A stretch of 64,000 nucleotides of DNA from Streptococcus sp. oral taxon 056 str. F0418 (GCF_000220065.1 NZ_AFQU01000001.1:1-64000), one strand, 5' to 3'. Numbered from the stretch's first letter, positions 30,527 through 40,937 are shown. Notes: generated by a model not told the origin, from the letters alone. A program made the numbers and translations.

Positions 30527-31378
30527 ATGGCAACGATTCAATGGTTTCCTGGGCATATGTCCAAGGCAAGGAGACAGGTACAGGAAAATATTAAGTTTGT
30601 TGATTTTGTGACGATACTGGTTGATGCGAGGCTTCCTTTATCCAGTCAAAATCCTATGCTGACTAAGATTGTGGGTGACAAACCCAAGCTTTTGATTTTA
30701 AACAAGGCCGATTTGGCAGACCCTGTGCGTATTAAGGAATGGCAGGGCTATTTTGAAATTCAGGGGATTCCAACCTTGTCTATTAATTCCAAAGAGCAGT
30801 CTGCAGTAAAAAAAGTAACAGACGCAGCTAAGAAACTTATGGCTGATAAATTGGCGCGTCAAAAAGAGAGAGGGATTCGCATCGAAACCCTACGTACTAT
30901 GATAATCGGTATTCCCAATGCCGGTAAATCAACCCTCATGAATCGCTTGGCAGGTAAGAAAATCGCTGTTGTAGGGAATAAGCCTGGCGTGACTAAAGGT
31001 CAGCAATGGCTCAAATCAAATAAAGACTTGGAAATCTTGGATACACCAGGGATTCTCTGGCCTAAGTTTGAAGATGAAACGGTTGCTCTCAAACTTGCTC
31101 TAACTGGAGCTATCAAGGACAACTTACTCCCTATGGATGAGGTGACGATTTTTGGTCTTAATTACTTTAAGGAGCACTATCCTGAAGAGCTGACAGCTCG
31201 CTTCAAGCAGCTGGATCTAAGTCAGGAGGCGCCTGATATGATTATGGATATGACTCAAAAACTTGGCTTCCGTGATGACTATGACCGTTTTTATAGTCTT
31301 TTTGTCAAAGATGTCCGTGATGGTAAGTTAGGTCGTTATTGCTTAGATACAGTTGGAGAACTAGATGGCAACGATTAA
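30527..31378 (+). CDS. rbgA: Ribosome biogenesis GTPase RbgA/YlqF
   Basis: Circularly permuted GTPase needed for late 50S assembly. G4 (LNKAD) precedes G1 (GIPNAGKST) and G3 (DTPG), the hallmark order, and G2 is the Thr-containing GVTKG. N-terminal [12 protein letters not shown] is typical. 283 residues; the end overlaps the rnhB start by 14 bp. Confidence 0.95.
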   Translation: MATIQWFPGHMSKARRQVQENIKFVDFVTILVDARLPLSSQNPMLTKIVGDKPKLLILNKADLADPVRIKEWQGYFEIQGIPTLSINSKEQSAVKKVTDAAKKLMADKLARQKERGIRIETLRTMIIGIPNAGKSTLMNRLAGKKIAVVGNKPGVTKGQQWLKSNKDLEILDTPGILWPKFEDETVALKLALTGAIKDNLLPMDEVTIFGLNYFKEHYPEELTARFKQLDLSQEAPDMIMDMTQKLGFRDDYDRFYSLFVKDVRDGKLGRYCLDTVGELDGND

Positions 31379-32128
31379 AGAAATTCAGCAACGTTTAGAG
31401 TCAGTGACAGATTTGAGTGATCCTTTTCTGGCAGAAGTGGTGAATGACCAGCGTAGCGGAGTTCAAAAGGCGATTGAAAAGCGTAAAAGAGCCATTCAAG
31501 CAGAGTTAAACGAGGATTTGCGTCTGGAGCAAATGCTACGGTATGAAAAGGAGCTTTATAAAGCCGGCTACCAAGCTATTGCAGGTATTGATGAAGTTGG
31601 TCGTGGTCCACTAGCTGGACCAGTTGTCGCTGCAGCTGTTATCTTACCTCCAGAATGTAAAATTAAGGGGCTCAACGATAGTAAAAAAATTCCTAAGAAA
31701 AACACATGGCCATCTATCAAGCAATCATGGATCAGGCTCTGGCGATTGGTATTGGTATCATGGATAATACGGTGATCGACCAAGTCAATATTTACGAAGC
31801 GACCAAGCTTGCTATGAAAGATGCTTTATCTAAGTTGAGTTTCAAGCCAGATTATCTGCTGATTGATGCTATGAAACTGGATGTTGATATTCCGCAAGAG
31901 TCCATCATCAAAGGCGATGCCAATTCTCTGTCTATCGCAGCAGCTAGTATTGTTGCTAAGGTTACTCGGGATAAGCTGATGATAGACTATGACAAGGAAT
32001 TTCCTGGCTATGATTTTGCGCAAAATGCTGGTTATGGCACTAAGAGCCATTTGCAGGGCTTGGAGCGAAACGGCGTAACTCCTATTCATCGCAAGACATT
32101 TGAACCCGTAAAATCAATGTGTGAATAA
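31365..32128 (+). pseudogene. rnhB: Ribonuclease HII, one frameshift
   Basis: Removes misincorporated ribonucleotides and RNA of RNA-DNA hybrids. The N-terminal region includes the active-site [16 protein letters not shown] (31585-31640), and the reading then breaks at ATTCCTAAGAAAAACAC near 31700. It continues in the -1-equivalent frame as [19 protein letters not shown] with the catalytic [11 protein letters not shown] and [12 protein letters not shown]. Codon-phase arithmetic (341 nt) shows one A lost from the run. The remainder is perfectly conserved, arguing for a sequencing error. Confidence 0.9.
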
Positions 32129-32147
32129 GCATGAAAAGGAGGATGAC

Positions 32148-32702
32148 ATGCAAAGCGAATACGAAAAAATGATTGCTGGAGAGATTTACAGACCGCAAGA
32201 CGAAGATTTAAGAAAAATTAGATCACGCTCCAAAGAATTTCAATATCGTTTCAACCACGAGCAAGACAGCGACAAGAGAAGTGCTATTATCAAAGAATGG
32301 TTTGGCAGTACGGGAAATAATCTTGCTATGAAGCCAGATTTGGTTTGCGACTACGGAATTAACATTCATTTAGGAGAAAATTTTTGTTCTAACTGGAATT
32401 TGACCTTATTAGATGTTTGTCCGATTCGCATTGGAGATAATGCGCTTCTTGGACCTAATTGTCAGCTTTTAACTCCCTTACATCCACTTGATCCAACGGA
32501 AAGAAACTCTGGCATTGAATACGGAGCGCCAATTACTATTGGAAATAATTTCTGGGCTGGAGGTGGCGTGACAATTCTGCCAGGTGTAACTTTAGGTGAC
32601 AATGTTGTAGTTGGTGCTGGATCAGTAGTAACCAAGTCTTTTGGAGACAATGTAGTCTTAGCAGGTAACCCAGCACGAGTGATTAAAGAAATAAAAAGTT
32701 GA
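32148..32702 (+). CDS. Maltose/galactoside O-acetyltransferase-like hexapeptide transferase
   Basis: 184-residue left-handed beta-helix acetyltransferase (Maa/LacA type). The N-terminal mac domain ([22 protein letters not shown]) is followed by hexapeptide repeats ([43 protein letters not shown]) and the acetyl-CoA end GNPARVI. ATG 32148 follows AAAGGAGGATG, a near-ideal RBS. Transcribed with rnhB and closed by a terminator. Acceptor sugar unknown. Confidence 0.9.
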   Translation: MQSEYEKMIAGEIYRPQDEDLRKIRSRSKEFQYRFNHEQDSDKRSAIIKEWFGSTGNNLAMKPDLVCDYGINIHLGENFCSNWNLTLLDVCPIRIGDNALLGPNCQLLTPLHPLDPTERNSGIEYGAPITIGNNFWAGGGVTILPGVTLGDNVVVGAGSVVTKSFGDNVVLAGNPARVIKEIKS

Positions 32703-32703
32703 A

Positions 32704-32730
32704 AAAACGATAATTTTATCGTTTTTTTTA
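32704..32730 (+). terminator. Terminator after the acetyltransferase
   Basis: AACGATAA-ttt-TATCGTT followed by a T run. Confidence 0.75.
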
Positions 32731-32737
32731 TTTTATT

Positions 32738-32745
32738 TACGAATA
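32738..32745 (+). promoter_or_regulatory. Competence (CIN/ComX) box of dprA
   Basis: Perfect SigX/ComX box TACGAATA, 19 bp before the dprA ATG. No sigma-70 -35 is seen. Predicts competence-induced dprA. Confidence 0.8.
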
Positions 32746-32764
32746 GTATTAGTGAGGTGAAAAA

Positions 32765-33607
32765 ATGAACAATTATGAAATTTACAAAATGAAACAAGCA
32801 GGCTTGACGAACGCTCAAGTCTTAAATGTCCTAAGATACGCGGAAACAAAGGATAAAGAGATACCATTGCGCGATATTGCTGTCGTATCAGAATGTCGAA
32901 ATCCAGCCTTGTTTATGGAACGTTACAATCAAATTGATGATGATTTTTTACAGGAAGAATTTGAGAAGTTTCCATCATTTTCTATCTTGGATGATTGCTA
33001 TCCTTGGGATTTGAGTGAGATTTATAATCCGCCTGCTTTGCTATTTTATCAAGGAAATCTACGACTTTTAGATCTACCTAAAGTAGCAGTAGTTGGTAGC
33101 CGAGATAGTAGCAAGGTGGGGAATCAGTCTGTCCAAAAAATCATCAAAGAATTGAATAATGAACTCATTGTTGTAAGTGGATTGGCGCGTGGAATTGATA
33201 CCGCTGCCCATATGGCAGCTTTACAAAACGGTGGACGTACAATCGCTGTTATTGGAACAGGTCTAGATGTCTTTTATCCTAGAGCAAATAAAAAATTGCA
33301 GTCCTACATTGGTAAGAATCATCTTGTTTTAACGGAGTATGGGCCAGATGAACAGCCTTTAAAATATCATTTTCCAGAGCGAAATCGAATAATTGCAGGA
33401 CTTTGTCGAGGTGTCATTGTGGCAGAAGCCAAGATGCGCTCAGGCAGCCTTATTACCTGTGAGAGGGCAATGGAAGAGGGACGGGATGTCTTTGCCATTC
33501 CGGGGTCTATTTTAGATGGGAAATCTGACGGTTGTCATCACCTAATTCAAGAGGGTGCAAAATGCATTATGACAGGTTCAGACGTGCTTTCTGAGTTTGA
33601 ATTTTAA
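32765..33607 (+). CDS. dprA: DNA processing protein DprA
   Basis: Loads RecA on incoming transforming ssDNA and in streptococci also shuts off competence. 280 residues: SAM-like N-terminal part and extended Rossmann fold with VAVVGSRDSSKVG, VVSGLARGIDTAAH, GTGLDVFYPRAN and the S-R-K pocket residues in EAKMRSGSLIT. The short form without the C-terminal winged helix is usual in streptococci. Preceded by a perfect competence box, so probably co-induced with radC. Confidence 0.95.
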   Translation: MNNYEIYKMKQAGLTNAQVLNVLRYAETKDKEIPLRDIAVVSECRNPALFMERYNQIDDDFLQEEFEKFPSFSILDDCYPWDLSEIYNPPALLFYQGNLRLLDLPKVAVVGSRDSSKVGNQSVQKIIKELNNELIVVSGLARGIDTAAHMAALQNGGRTIAVIGTGLDVFYPRANKKLQSYIGKNHLVLTEYGPDEQPLKYHFPERNRIIAGLCRGVIVAEAKMRSGSLITCERAMEEGRDVFAIPGSILDGKSDGCHHLIQEGAKCIMTGSDVLSEFEF

Positions 33608-33700
33608 AATAAGTTTTCCTATAGACAGAGTTACTAGTTGACAAGCTAAAAAAATAGTTTACACTCTATGAGATTTTATTTCTAATAGAAGGTGTATAAA

Positions 33701-35785
33701 TTGGTAACAAAAACAAAGAAAGGCACTACGACCAAAAAAAATCTTGTCATCGTAGAGTCGCCAGCAAAGGCAAAAACAATAGAAAAATATTTGGGACGAA
33801 ACTATAAGGTTCTGGCCAGTGTGGGGCATATTCGTGACTTGAAAAAGTCCACTATGTCTGTAGATATTAAGAATAACTATGAGCCACAATACATCAATAT
33901 CCGTGGTAAAGGTCCTTTGATTAATGACTTGAAAAAAGAGGCAAAGAAAGCCAAGCAAGTCTTTTTAGCAAGTGACCCGGACCGTGAAGGAGAAGCTATT
34001 TCTTGGCATCTCGCCCACATTCTTAATCTGGATGAAAAAGAAAAAAACCGTGTCGTCTTCAACGAAATCACTAAAGATGCGGTCAAAAATGCTTTCAAAG
34101 AACCGCGCCAGATTGATATGGATCTAGTTGATGCCCAACAGGCTCGTCGAGTTCTGGACCGCTTGGTTGGTTATTCTATTTCTCCTATTCTCTGGAAGAA
34201 AGTCAAAAAAGGCCTATCAGCTGGTCGAGTCCAGTCAGTCGCACTCAAGCTAATTATCGATCGTGAAAACGAAATTAATACCTTCAAACCTGAAGAATAT
34301 TGGACTATTGACGGAACTTTTAAGAAAGGAACACGTCAGTTCCAGGCTAGCTTTTATGGCATGAATGGTCAAAAGATGAAGCTGACCAACAACGACGAGG
34401 TCAAAAAAGTACTCTCCCATCTTAAAGGAGATGATTTTACAGTTGACAGTGTCGAAAAGAAAGAGCGTAGACGGAATGCTCCCCTACCTTATACAACATC
34501 TTCTATGCAACAGGATGCCGCTAATAAGATTAACTTCCGGACTCGTAAGACCATGATGGTCGCTCAGCAGCTCTATGAGGGGATTAATATCGGTTCTGGC
34601 GTACAAGGTCTGATTACCTATATGCGTACTGACTCGACTCGTATCAGTCCAGTAGCGCAAAATGAAGCAGCAAGCTTTATCACGGATAAATTTGGCGCTA
34701 AATATTCCAAACATGGTAGTAAGGCTAAGAACGCTTCTGGCGCTCAAGATGCGCATGAGGCTATTCGACCGTCTAGTGTATTCAATACACCAGAAAGCAT
34801 CGCAAAATATTTGAATAAGGATCAGCTTAAGCTCTATACGTTGATTTGGAACCGCTTTGTAGCTAGCCAAATGACAGCCGCAGTCTTTGATACTATGAAT
34901 GTCAAGCTGGGGCAAAATGGCGTCCAATTTGCAGCCAATGGTAGTCAGGTCAAATTTGATGGTTATCTAGCTATTTATAACGACTCTGACAAGAATAAAA
35001 TGCTACCGGACATGGAAAAGGGAGATACAGTCAAGCGAGTTAATACCAATCCAGAACAGCACTTTACCCAACCACCTGCACGCTATTCTGAAGCGACTCT
35101 TATTAAGACTTTGGAAGAAAATGGAGTTGGACGGCCGTCTACGTATGCACCAACCATTGAGACTATTCAGAAACGCTATTACGTTAAGCTGGTTTCCAAA
35201 CGGTTTGAACCTACAGAATTAGGTGAAATTGTCAATTCATTGATTGTTGAATTTTTCCCAGATATTGTGAATGTAAAGTTCACAGCTGAGATGGAAGCAA
35301 AACTGGACGATGTAGAAGTCGGAAAAGAGCAATGGCAGAAGGTTATTGACGAGTTTTATCGACCTTTTGAAAAGGAAGTAGCTAAAGCCGAGTCTGAAAT
35401 GGAAAAAATCCAAATCAAGGATGAGCCGGCAGGCTTTAACTGTGATGTTTGTGGTAGTCCGATGGTTATCAAGCTAGGGAGATTTGGGAAATTTTATGCT
35501 TGCAGTAATTTCCCGGACTGTCGCCATACCCAAGCTATCGTTAAGGAAATTGGTGTAACATGCCCGCAGTGCCAAAAAGGCCATGTCATTGAACGCAAGA
35601 CTAAGCGAAATCGCATTTTTTATGGATGTGATCGTTATCCAGAATGTGACTTTACATCCTGGGACAAGCCGGTCGGACGAAACTGTCCAAAATGTGACCA
35701 CTATCTGGTTGAAAAGAAAGTCCGTGGTGGCGGCAAGCAAGTGGTCTGCAGCAATGGTGATTATGAAGAAGAAAAAGTGAAATAA
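33701..35785 (+). CDS. topA: DNA topoisomerase I
   Basis: Relaxes negative supercoils, balancing gyrase. Toprim motif ([19 protein letters not shown] and [17 protein letters not shown]), catalytic Tyr in [11 protein letters not shown] and a C-terminal region with zinc ribbons (CDVCGSP...CSNFPDC, CPQC...CDRYPEC, CPKC). TTG 33701 follows AGAAGGTG at 6 bp and fits the family N-terminus; a GTG at 33692 is inside that RBS. 694 residues. Confidence 0.95.
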   Translation: MVTKTKKGTTTKKNLVIVESPAKAKTIEKYLGRNYKVLASVGHIRDLKKSTMSVDIKNNYEPQYINIRGKGPLINDLKKEAKKAKQVFLASDPDREGEAISWHLAHILNLDEKEKNRVVFNEITKDAVKNAFKEPRQIDMDLVDAQQARRVLDRLVGYSISPILWKKVKKGLSAGRVQSVALKLIIDRENEINTFKPEEYWTIDGTFKKGTRQFQASFYGMNGQKMKLTNNDEVKKVLSHLKGDDFTVDSVEKKERRRNAPLPYTTSSMQQDAANKINFRTRKTMMVAQQLYEGINIGSGVQGLITYMRTDSTRISPVAQNEAASFITDKFGAKYSKHGSKAKNASGAQDAHEAIRPSSVFNTPESIAKYLNKDQLKLYTLIWNRFVASQMTAAVFDTMNVKLGQNGVQFAANGSQVKFDGYLAIYNDSDKNKMLPDMEKGDTVKRVNTNPEQHFTQPPARYSEATLIKTLEENGVGRPSTYAPTIETIQKRYYVKLVSKRFEPTELGEIVNSLIVEFFPDIVNVKFTAEMEAKLDDVEVGKEQWQKVIDEFYRPFEKEVAKAESEMEKIQIKDEPAGFNCDVCGSPMVIKLGRFGKFYACSNFPDCRHTQAIVKEIGVTCPQCQKGHVIERKTKRNRIFYGCDRYPECDFTSWDKPVGRNCPKCDHYLVEKKVRGGGKQVVCSNGDYEEEKVK

Positions 35786-35827
35786 GTCTTTTTACCAATC
35801 GATTTAGCCATTTTAACGGCAAAAACA

Positions 35828-35855
35828 AAAATGTCTGTTTTAATAGACATTTTTT
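35828..35855 (+). terminator. topA terminator
   Basis: AATGTCT-gttttaat-AGACATT followed by TTTTG. It overlaps the first satD direct repeat. Confidence 0.65.
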
Positions 35856-35878
35856 GTTTTATCTGTTATAATAGACAT
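35834..35878 (+). promoter_or_regulatory. satD promoter with paired 17-bp direct repeats (operator candidate)
   Basis: TCTGTTTTAATAGACAT (35834-35850) and TCTGTTATAATAGACAT (35862-35878) differ by one base. The -35 (TAGACA, 35844-35849) falls in repeat 1 and the -10 (TATAAT, 35867-35872) in repeat 2 with 17-bp spacing, so a protein binding the repeats would cover the promoter. SatD's own C-terminal helix-turn-helix makes autoregulation plausible. Confidence 0.5.
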
Positions 35879-35892
35879 AAGGAGGTGGTAGA

Positions 35893-36573
35893 GTGTACAT
35901 AGCCTTAATTGCAGACGTTATTGACTCAAAACAATTTAAAGAGAGGTCAGACTTACAAAAGAAGTTGGAAGCAGTTCTCTTTCATACGAATAATCGCTTT
36001 GAAACTTATTTAGCTTCGCGGTTAACTCTGACTCTTGGGGATGAATTTCAGGCACTGTTTACCTTAGATGCACCAATTTTCCAAATTATTGACTCCCTAC
36101 GTCAAGATTTAAAGCCTGCGCAGCTACGCTTTGGAATTGGTTTGGGGAAAATAGTGACTGACATTGACCCTTTACAGAGTATTGGTGCTGATGGTCCTGC
36201 CTACTGGAATGCGCGAGCAGCCATTAATTTGGTTCATCAAAAGAATGATTATGGAAATACTCAGTTGTATTTTTCTAGTGGAAAAAAAGAAGATTTTCAA
36301 ATAAATGCTTTATTAGCTTCAGGTGAGGCAATCAAATCAGACTGGCGAGAAAGTCAGGAAGAACTTTTAAGGGGATTACTTAAACTGTCCATCTATAGTG
36401 AGGATTTTAGTCAGCAAGAGCTAGCTCAGAGACTTTCATTAAATCCTAGTGCCCTTTCCAAACGACTAAAAAGTAGTAGCATCAGAGTCTATCTTCGAAG
36501 TCGAGCGGCTGCACTTGCAGCTATCCAAGCTATAGATATTACAGAAGGAAGTCAGAATGAACGGATTTTCTAG
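35893..36573 (+). CDS. satD: SatD family protein
   Basis: 226 residues, named from the sat (acid tolerance) locus of S. mutans. N-terminal region MYIALIADVIDSKQF and GDEFQALF resemble nucleotide-cyclase-like folds; the C-terminal part (SQQELAQRLSLNPSALSKRLKSSS) is a clear helix-turn-helix. Start GTG 35893 follows GGAGGTGG. The stop overlaps the next gene by 17 bp, forming a satDE pair. Biochemical function unknown. Confidence 0.85.
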   Translation: MYIALIADVIDSKQFKERSDLQKKLEAVLFHTNNRFETYLASRLTLTLGDEFQALFTLDAPIFQIIDSLRQDLKPAQLRFGIGLGKIVTDIDPLQSIGADGPAYWNARAAINLVHQKNDYGNTQLYFSSGKKEDFQINALLASGEAIKSDWRESQEELLRGLLKLSIYSEDFSQQELAQRLSLNPSALSKRLKSSSIRVYLRSRAAALAAIQAIDITEGSQNERIF

Positions 36574-37264
36574 TATGGATTCATACCACCTTTTCGTGCT
36601 TTTGTTGATTTGTCATTTGTTATCAGATTATTACTTTCAAAGTCAAAAAATGGCTGACAAAAAGGATAAAAACGTTCGAGTCCTTACATTTCATATTTTA
36701 CTTGTAGGACTACCTTTATTTGTCTTAACTATTATAATACCAAGTTTGTGGTGGAAGACTTTCATTGTTTTCTTAAGTCATGCTCTTATTGATTTTTTAA
36801 AACCAATCCTGCAAAGGATCCTTGGCGTAAAAACATCTATCATTTTCATACTTGATCAAGTCCTTCATTTAACTGTTATCTATGGGCTTTCCAATATGAA
36901 TACTGAGCTTTTGCCAGCTTTCTTTCCATTTACTTTCTTAAAAATTATTTTGTTTGTCTTATTGGTAGGAAAGCCGGTCAATATTGCTTTTAGAATTTTA
37001 TTTGGTAAATTTCAACCTGAAACGAGTCAGGAGTTGGATACGATAGATGGAGCAGGAGCCATGATTGGTTTCTTAGAGCGCTTGGTTATCGGAGCTTGTC
37101 TTCTTTATGGACAGTTTGCTTCGATTGGTTTAGTGTTTACAGCTAAATCCATTGCCCGCTATAACAAAATATCAGAAAGTCCTGCATTTGCAGAGTATTA
37201 CTTGATTGGATCCTTGGTCAGCATTTTGTCAGCCTTGCTTGCCGCCTGGATTGGTATAAAATAA
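36557..37264 (+). CDS. satE: DUF3307 membrane protein (SatE-like)
   Basis: 235-residue polytopic membrane protein with about six or seven hydrophobic segments. The N-terminal HLLSDYYFQSQKMADKK is the DUF3307 signature, and acidic DG motifs lie between spans (ELDTIDGAGAMIGFLERL). It partners SatD in streptococci; a membrane role in stress adaptation is presumed. Confidence 0.83.
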   Translation: MNGFSSMDSYHLFVLLLICHLLSDYYFQSQKMADKKDKNVRVLTFHILLVGLPLFVLTIIIPSLWWKTFIVFLSHALIDFLKPILQRILGVKTSIIFILDQVLHLTVIYGLSNMNTELLPAFFPFTFLKIILFVLLVGKPVNIAFRILFGKFQPETSQELDTIDGAGAMIGFLERLVIGACLLYGQFASIGLVFTAKSIARYNKISESPAFAEYYLIGSLVSILSALLAAWIGIK

Positions 37265-37283
37265 AGTTTTGAAAGAAAATAGT

Positions 37284-37775
37284 ATGAATAATAAATTTAC
37301 AGAATTTCTAAAAATCGCGTCTCAACTGAATAAGATGGGAATTGTTCCACTGCTGATGGGCTCCTTGGGGCTGGAGCAGGTTACTGGTCAGGACTGGCGG
37401 GCGCGGGATATTGATATTCATGTTCACGGTGATGAACGTGGCTGGGAAGCACCAGATGAAGAGCGTATTTATGATATGGATAAGATTGAGCCCATGATGG
37501 AGAAGTTGGGTTATGAACTGGTAGATTTGCATGAACATGAGTTTCAAAAAGAAGGCTTATCTATTGAATTTGGGGTCATGGAAACGCTGGAGGCATTCTC
37601 AGGTGTGCTAATAGCGGACTTGTCTCGAAAAGAAGTAGAAGGTGTAGAGTTTCTACTGCCAACTGCAGAGCAATTTTTAGCTATCTACCGCGCCTCTTCC
37701 CAAGATTCTTACCGAAATGAAAATAACAATGATAAGGATTTTGCTAAGATTGCTTATTTAGAAAAAATGACATAA
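37284..37775 (+). CDS. Nucleotidyltransferase-fold protein
   Basis: 163 residues. The GS...DxD signature of nucleotidyltransferases appears as LLMGSLGLEQVTG...RDIDIHV, with a later acidic third residue candidate in LSIEFGV. Homologues are often mislabelled phosphoribosylanthranilate isomerase. ATG 37284 is chosen over the upstream TTG 37269. It follows satE by 19 bp. Substrate unknown. Confidence 0.65.
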   Translation: MNNKFTEFLKIASQLNKMGIVPLLMGSLGLEQVTGQDWRARDIDIHVHGDERGWEAPDEERIYDMDKIEPMMEKLGYELVDLHEHEFQKEGLSIEFGVMETLEAFSGVLIADLSRKEVEGVEFLLPTAEQFLAIYRASSQDSYRNENNNDKDFAKIAYLEKMT

Positions 37776-37779
37776 TAAT

Positions 37780-37812
37780 GGACAGACGGGAATCCTCCTG
37801 TCTGTCTTTTTT
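37780..37812 (+). terminator. Terminator after the sat group
   Basis: GACAGACGGG ... CCTGTCTGTC followed by TTTTTT. Confidence 0.75.
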
Positions 37813-37871
37813 ACTTTCTTTTTGTTATAATGGTCGGAGTGAAAATTTAGAAATACCCAAGGGAGAGTATC

Positions 37872-39206
37872 ATGTCATCATCCTATATCAATGTTATCGG
37901 TGCTGGTCTTGCTGGTAGTGAAGCAGCTTATCAGATCGCTAAGCGTGGAATCCCAGTCAAACTTTATGAAATGCGGGGCGTTAAGTCAACGCCTCAACAC
38001 AAAACTGCGGACTTCGCAGAATTGGTCTGCTCTAACTCTCTACGAGGAGATGCGCTGACCAATGCTGTCGGTCTGCTCAAGGAAGAAATGCGGCGGTTGG
38101 ACTCGGTTATTTTAAAGTCAGCAGAGGCGACTCGGGTACCAGCAGGTGGCGCTCTAGCGGTTGATAGAGAAGGCTTTTCACAGATGGTGACAGAGCTAGT
38201 GACTAATCATCCACTGATCGAGGTCATTCGTGAAGAAATCACAGAAATTCCGGAGGATGCCATCACAGTCATTGCGACAGGCCCCTTGACCAGTGATACT
38301 TTAGCAGAAAAAATCCACGCGCTCAATGGAGGCAATGGTTTTTATTTCTACGACGCAGCAGCACCAATTGTTGATGTCAATACCATTGATATGACCAAGG
38401 TTTATCTCAAATCCCGCTATGATAAGGGAGAAGCAGCCTATCTCAACGCGCCAATGACCAAACAAGAATTTATGAATTTCCATGATGCTTTGGTCAATGC
38501 CGAGGAAGCACCGCTCAATTCTTTTGAAAAAGAAAAATACTTTGAAGGCTGTATGCCTATTGAAGTTATGGCTAAGCGAGGCATTAAAACCATGCTTTAT
38601 GGACCGATGAAGCCGGTTGGTTTAGAATATCCAGATGACTACCAAGGACCTCGAGATGGTGAATATAAGACGCCGTACGCTGTGGTGCAGCTTCGTCAAG
38701 ACAATGCAGCAGGCAGTCTTTACAACATCGTCGGCTTCCAAACTCATCTCAAGTGGGGCGAGCAAAAGCGCGTTTTTCAAATGATTCCTGGCCTTGAGAA
38801 TGCAGAATTTGTCCGCTATGGAGTCATGCATCGCAACTCCTATATGGACTCTCCAAATCTGCTGGAAAAGACTTTCCGCTCTAAGAAACAGCCAAATCTT
38901 TTCTTTGCAGGTCAAATGACTGGAGTTGAAGGCTATGTCGAGTCAGCGGCTTCTGGTTTGGTTGCTGGTATCAATGCCGCTCGACTCTTCAAGGGAGAAG
39001 AAGCATTTGTCTTTCCAGAAACAACAGCTATTGGAAGTCTACCACACTATATAACACATGCTGATAGTAAGCATTTCCAACCCATGAATGTCAATTTTGG
39101 TATTATCAAAGAGCTAGATTGCCCTCGGATTCGTGACAAAAAAGAGCGTTATGAGAAGATTGCTGAGCGCGCCCTGCAGGACTTGGCTCCTTATCTTGAT
39201 AAATAA
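37872..39206 (+). CDS. trmFO: Methylenetetrahydrofolate-tRNA-(uracil-5-)-methyltransferase TrmFO
   Basis: FAD/folate enzyme forming m5U54 in the tRNA T loop. FAD-binding [19 protein letters not shown], Cys-containing [11 protein letters not shown] and [11 protein letters not shown] (catalytic cysteines), and [15 protein letters not shown]. 444 residues, full length, monocistronic. Confidence 0.96.
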   Translation: MSSSYINVIGAGLAGSEAAYQIAKRGIPVKLYEMRGVKSTPQHKTADFAELVCSNSLRGDALTNAVGLLKEEMRRLDSVILKSAEATRVPAGGALAVDREGFSQMVTELVTNHPLIEVIREEITEIPEDAITVIATGPLTSDTLAEKIHALNGGNGFYFYDAAAPIVDVNTIDMTKVYLKSRYDKGEAAYLNAPMTKQEFMNFHDALVNAEEAPLNSFEKEKYFEGCMPIEVMAKRGIKTMLYGPMKPVGLEYPDDYQGPRDGEYKTPYAVVQLRQDNAAGSLYNIVGFQTHLKWGEQKRVFQMIPGLENAEFVRYGVMHRNSYMDSPNLLEKTFRSKKQPNLFFAGQMTGVEGYVESAASGLVAGINAARLFKGEEAFVFPETTAIGSLPHYITHADSKHFQPMNVNFGIIKELDCPRIRDKKERYEKIAERALQDLAPYLDK

Positions 39207-39228
39207 GAGTTTTAATAAAAATATTTTA

Positions 39229-39260
39229 AAAAGATTGTATAAAAGCTTGCAATCTTTTTT
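39229..39260 (+). terminator. trmFO terminator
   Basis: AAAAAGATTG ... CAATCTTTTTT. Confidence 0.75.
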
Positions 39261-39274
39261 CCTTTTGATATAAT
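39247..39274 (+). promoter_or_regulatory. rplJ-rplL promoter
   Basis: TTGCAA (39247-39252) - 16 bp - TATAAT (39269-39274), just upstream of the L10 leader. Confidence 0.6.
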
Positions 39275-39284
39275 TATTGATGGT

Positions 39285-39420
39285 TTGAAAAAACTGCCTA
39301 AGACAGTAGGGGAGTTAGACTCATAAACATCCTACCGAGGACAAAACGTATCATGTAAAAAGAAGCGTATTGTACTTTCGTGTCTAGGTTTGGGCGCGTT
39401 TTTCTTTTAGGAAAATTTCC
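39285..39420 (+). ncRNA. Ribosomal protein L10 leader
   Basis: The 5' UTR of rplJ contains the conserved elements of the Firmicutes L10 leader: an AGACAGTAGGGGAGTT...TCCTACCGAGGACAAAACGTAT core and a following hairpin ending GGGCGCG-TTTTTCTTTT. L10(L12)4 binds this RNA to repress its own operon. Recognised from sequence and position; no covariance model was run. Confidence 0.85.
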
Positions 39421-39452
39421 CAAGCAAAATAATTACGGAGGTGAAACACTAA

Positions 39453-39953
39453 ATGAGTGAAGCTATTATTGCTAAAAAAGCGGAACTAGTTGACGTGGTA
39501 GCTGAAAAAATGAAAGCTGCTGCATCAATCGTCGTTGTTGACGCTCGTGGTTTGACAGTTGAACAAGATACTGTTCTTCGTCGTGAGCTTCGTGGAAGCG
39601 AAGTTGAGTATAAAGTAATTAAAAACTCAATCTTACGTCGTGCAGCTGAAAAAGCTGGTCTTGAAGATCTTGCATCAGTATTTGTTGGACCATCTGCAGT
39701 AGCATTTTCTAACGAAGATGTTATCGCACCTGCGAAAATCTTGAACGATTTTACTAAAAACGCTGAAGCACTTGAAATCAAAGGTGGTGCAATCGAAGGT
39801 GCTGTCGCATCTAAAGAAGAAATTGTTGCACTTGCAACTCTTCCAAACCGCGAAGGACTTCTTTCTATGCTCCTTTCTGTACTTCAAGCGCCAGTGCGCA
39901 ACGTTGCTCTTGCAGTCAAAGCAGTTGCAGACAACAAAGAAGACGCAGCTTAA
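39453..39953 (+). CDS. rplJ: 50S ribosomal protein L10
   Basis: Base of the ribosomal L7/L12 stalk. 166 residues starting [21 protein letters not shown], with conserved VVDARGLTV, the [16 protein letters not shown]-binding part and the C-terminal helix that binds L12. Behind GGAGGTG and under L10-leader autoregulation. Confidence 0.98.
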   Translation: MSEAIIAKKAELVDVVAEKMKAAASIVVVDARGLTVEQDTVLRRELRGSEVEYKVIKNSILRRAAEKAGLEDLASVFVGPSAVAFSNEDVIAPAKILNDFTKNAEALEIKGGAIEGAVASKEEIVALATLPNREGLLSMLLSVLQAPVRNVALAVKAVADNKEDAA

Positions 39954-40026
39954 TCTTAAGCTACGCAGCGTAGCCTAGCTACGAAAAAATACTAAAAAAT
40001 TAAAAACTTATTTGGAGGAAATAACA

Positions 40027-40395
40027 ATGGCATTGAACATTGAAAACATTATTGCTGAAATTAAAGAAGCTTCAATCCTTGAATTGAACGACCTTGTAAA
40101 AGCTATCGAAGAAGAATTTGGTGTAACTGCAGCTGCTCCTGTAGCTGTAGCTGCTGCTGGTGCTGCTGACGCTGGTGCAGCTAAAGATTCATTTGATGTT
40201 GAATTGACATCTGCTGGAGACAAAAAAGTTGGCGTTATCAAAGTTGTTCGTGAAATCACTGGTCTTGGCCTTAAAGAAGCTAAAGAATTGGTTGATGGCG
40301 CACCTGGTATCATCAAAGAAGGCGTTGCAGCTGCTGAAGCTGAAGAAATCAAAGCTAAATTGGAAGAAGCTGGAGCTGCAGTTACTCTTAAATAA
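40027..40395 (+). CDS. rplL: 50S ribosomal protein L7/L12
   Basis: Stalk protein that recruits translational GTPases. 122 residues: N-terminal dimerisation ([31 protein letters not shown]), Ala-rich hinge and C-terminal [28 protein letters not shown]. The true start is ATG 40027 after TTTGGAGG. Confidence 0.98.
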   Translation: MALNIENIIAEIKEASILELNDLVKAIEEEFGVTAAAPVAVAAAGAADAGAAKDSFDVELTSAGDKKVGVIKVVREITGLGLKEAKELVDGAPGIIKEGVAAAEAEEIKAKLEEAGAAVTLK

Positions 40396-40464
40396 TAGAG
40401 TATCGCAATTTGATTGCGAAAGCCTAGTAAATCAAGGTTTTCAAGTCGCTTAGGGCGATTAAAA

Positions 40465-40526
40465 TGGTGGGGAATGAGATCATTCTCCACCAAAACCCCA
40501 CTAAGATTGATTCTTGGTGGGGTTAT
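40465..40526 (+). terminator. Tandem terminators of rplJL
   Basis: Two consecutive stems, GGTGGGGAATGA...TCATTCTCCACC (40466-40491) and AACCCCAC...GTGGGGTT (to about 40524), the second followed by a weak T tract. Reading on the other strand is also possible. Confidence 0.7.
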
Positions 40527-40571
40527 TTGTATCCATAAAAGATTAGATTCAAAGTAAGTCAATTTGCAACA

Positions 40572-40614
40572 ATGAAAAGAGGAAATCAGTGTTTTTGCTG
40601 ATCTCCTCTTTTTT
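40572..40614 (-). terminator. Terminator of the XRE regulator gene (also reads on plus)
   Basis: AAGAGGA-a-ATCAG ... CTGAT-c-TCCTCTT with T residues at the right and A residues at the left, directly at the XRE stop codon. Confidence 0.6.
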
Positions 40615-40823
40615 TACTCTTCAGTATTAATGTATTCAATGATATCTTCAACATTGCACTCTAATATTTCACACAATTTATCGATAGTTTTTGTCGTAAT
40701 AGGTTCACCCTGTTTCATTCTGTAAAGTGTGTTAGCAGATATTTTTTCTATTTTGATGAGATAATACTCACTCACATCTTTTCGTAGTAATGTTTGATAA
40801 AAAGGTTGGTAAGAAATTGCCAT
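40614..40823 (-). CDS. Small XRE/Cro-type helix-turn-helix regulator
   Basis: 69 residues that are little more than an HTH_3-type DNA-binding domain (SANTLYRMKQGEPITTKTIDKLCEILECNVEDIIEY). No partner toxin is adjacent. Divergent from the lipoprotein gene, which it may control. First gene of the 40.6-45.9 kb accessory stretch. Confidence 0.83.
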   Translation of the reverse strand: MAISYQPFYQTLLRKDVSEYYLIKIEKISANTLYRMKQGEPITTKTIDKLCEILECNVEDIIEYINTEE

Positions 40824-40937
40824 AGTTACTCTTGTATATAATAATTTTATTATATAAAGACAATATCACAACCAATCTATTGACTATACTTAATTTATTG
40901 AGTGTAATTATAGAAAAGATTAAAAAAAGGAGTTGTT

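Noticed and set aside
33692..33700. GTG at 33692 as the topA start
   Set aside because: It lies within the AGAAGGTG ribosome site that serves TTG 33701, whose product matches the family N-terminus.
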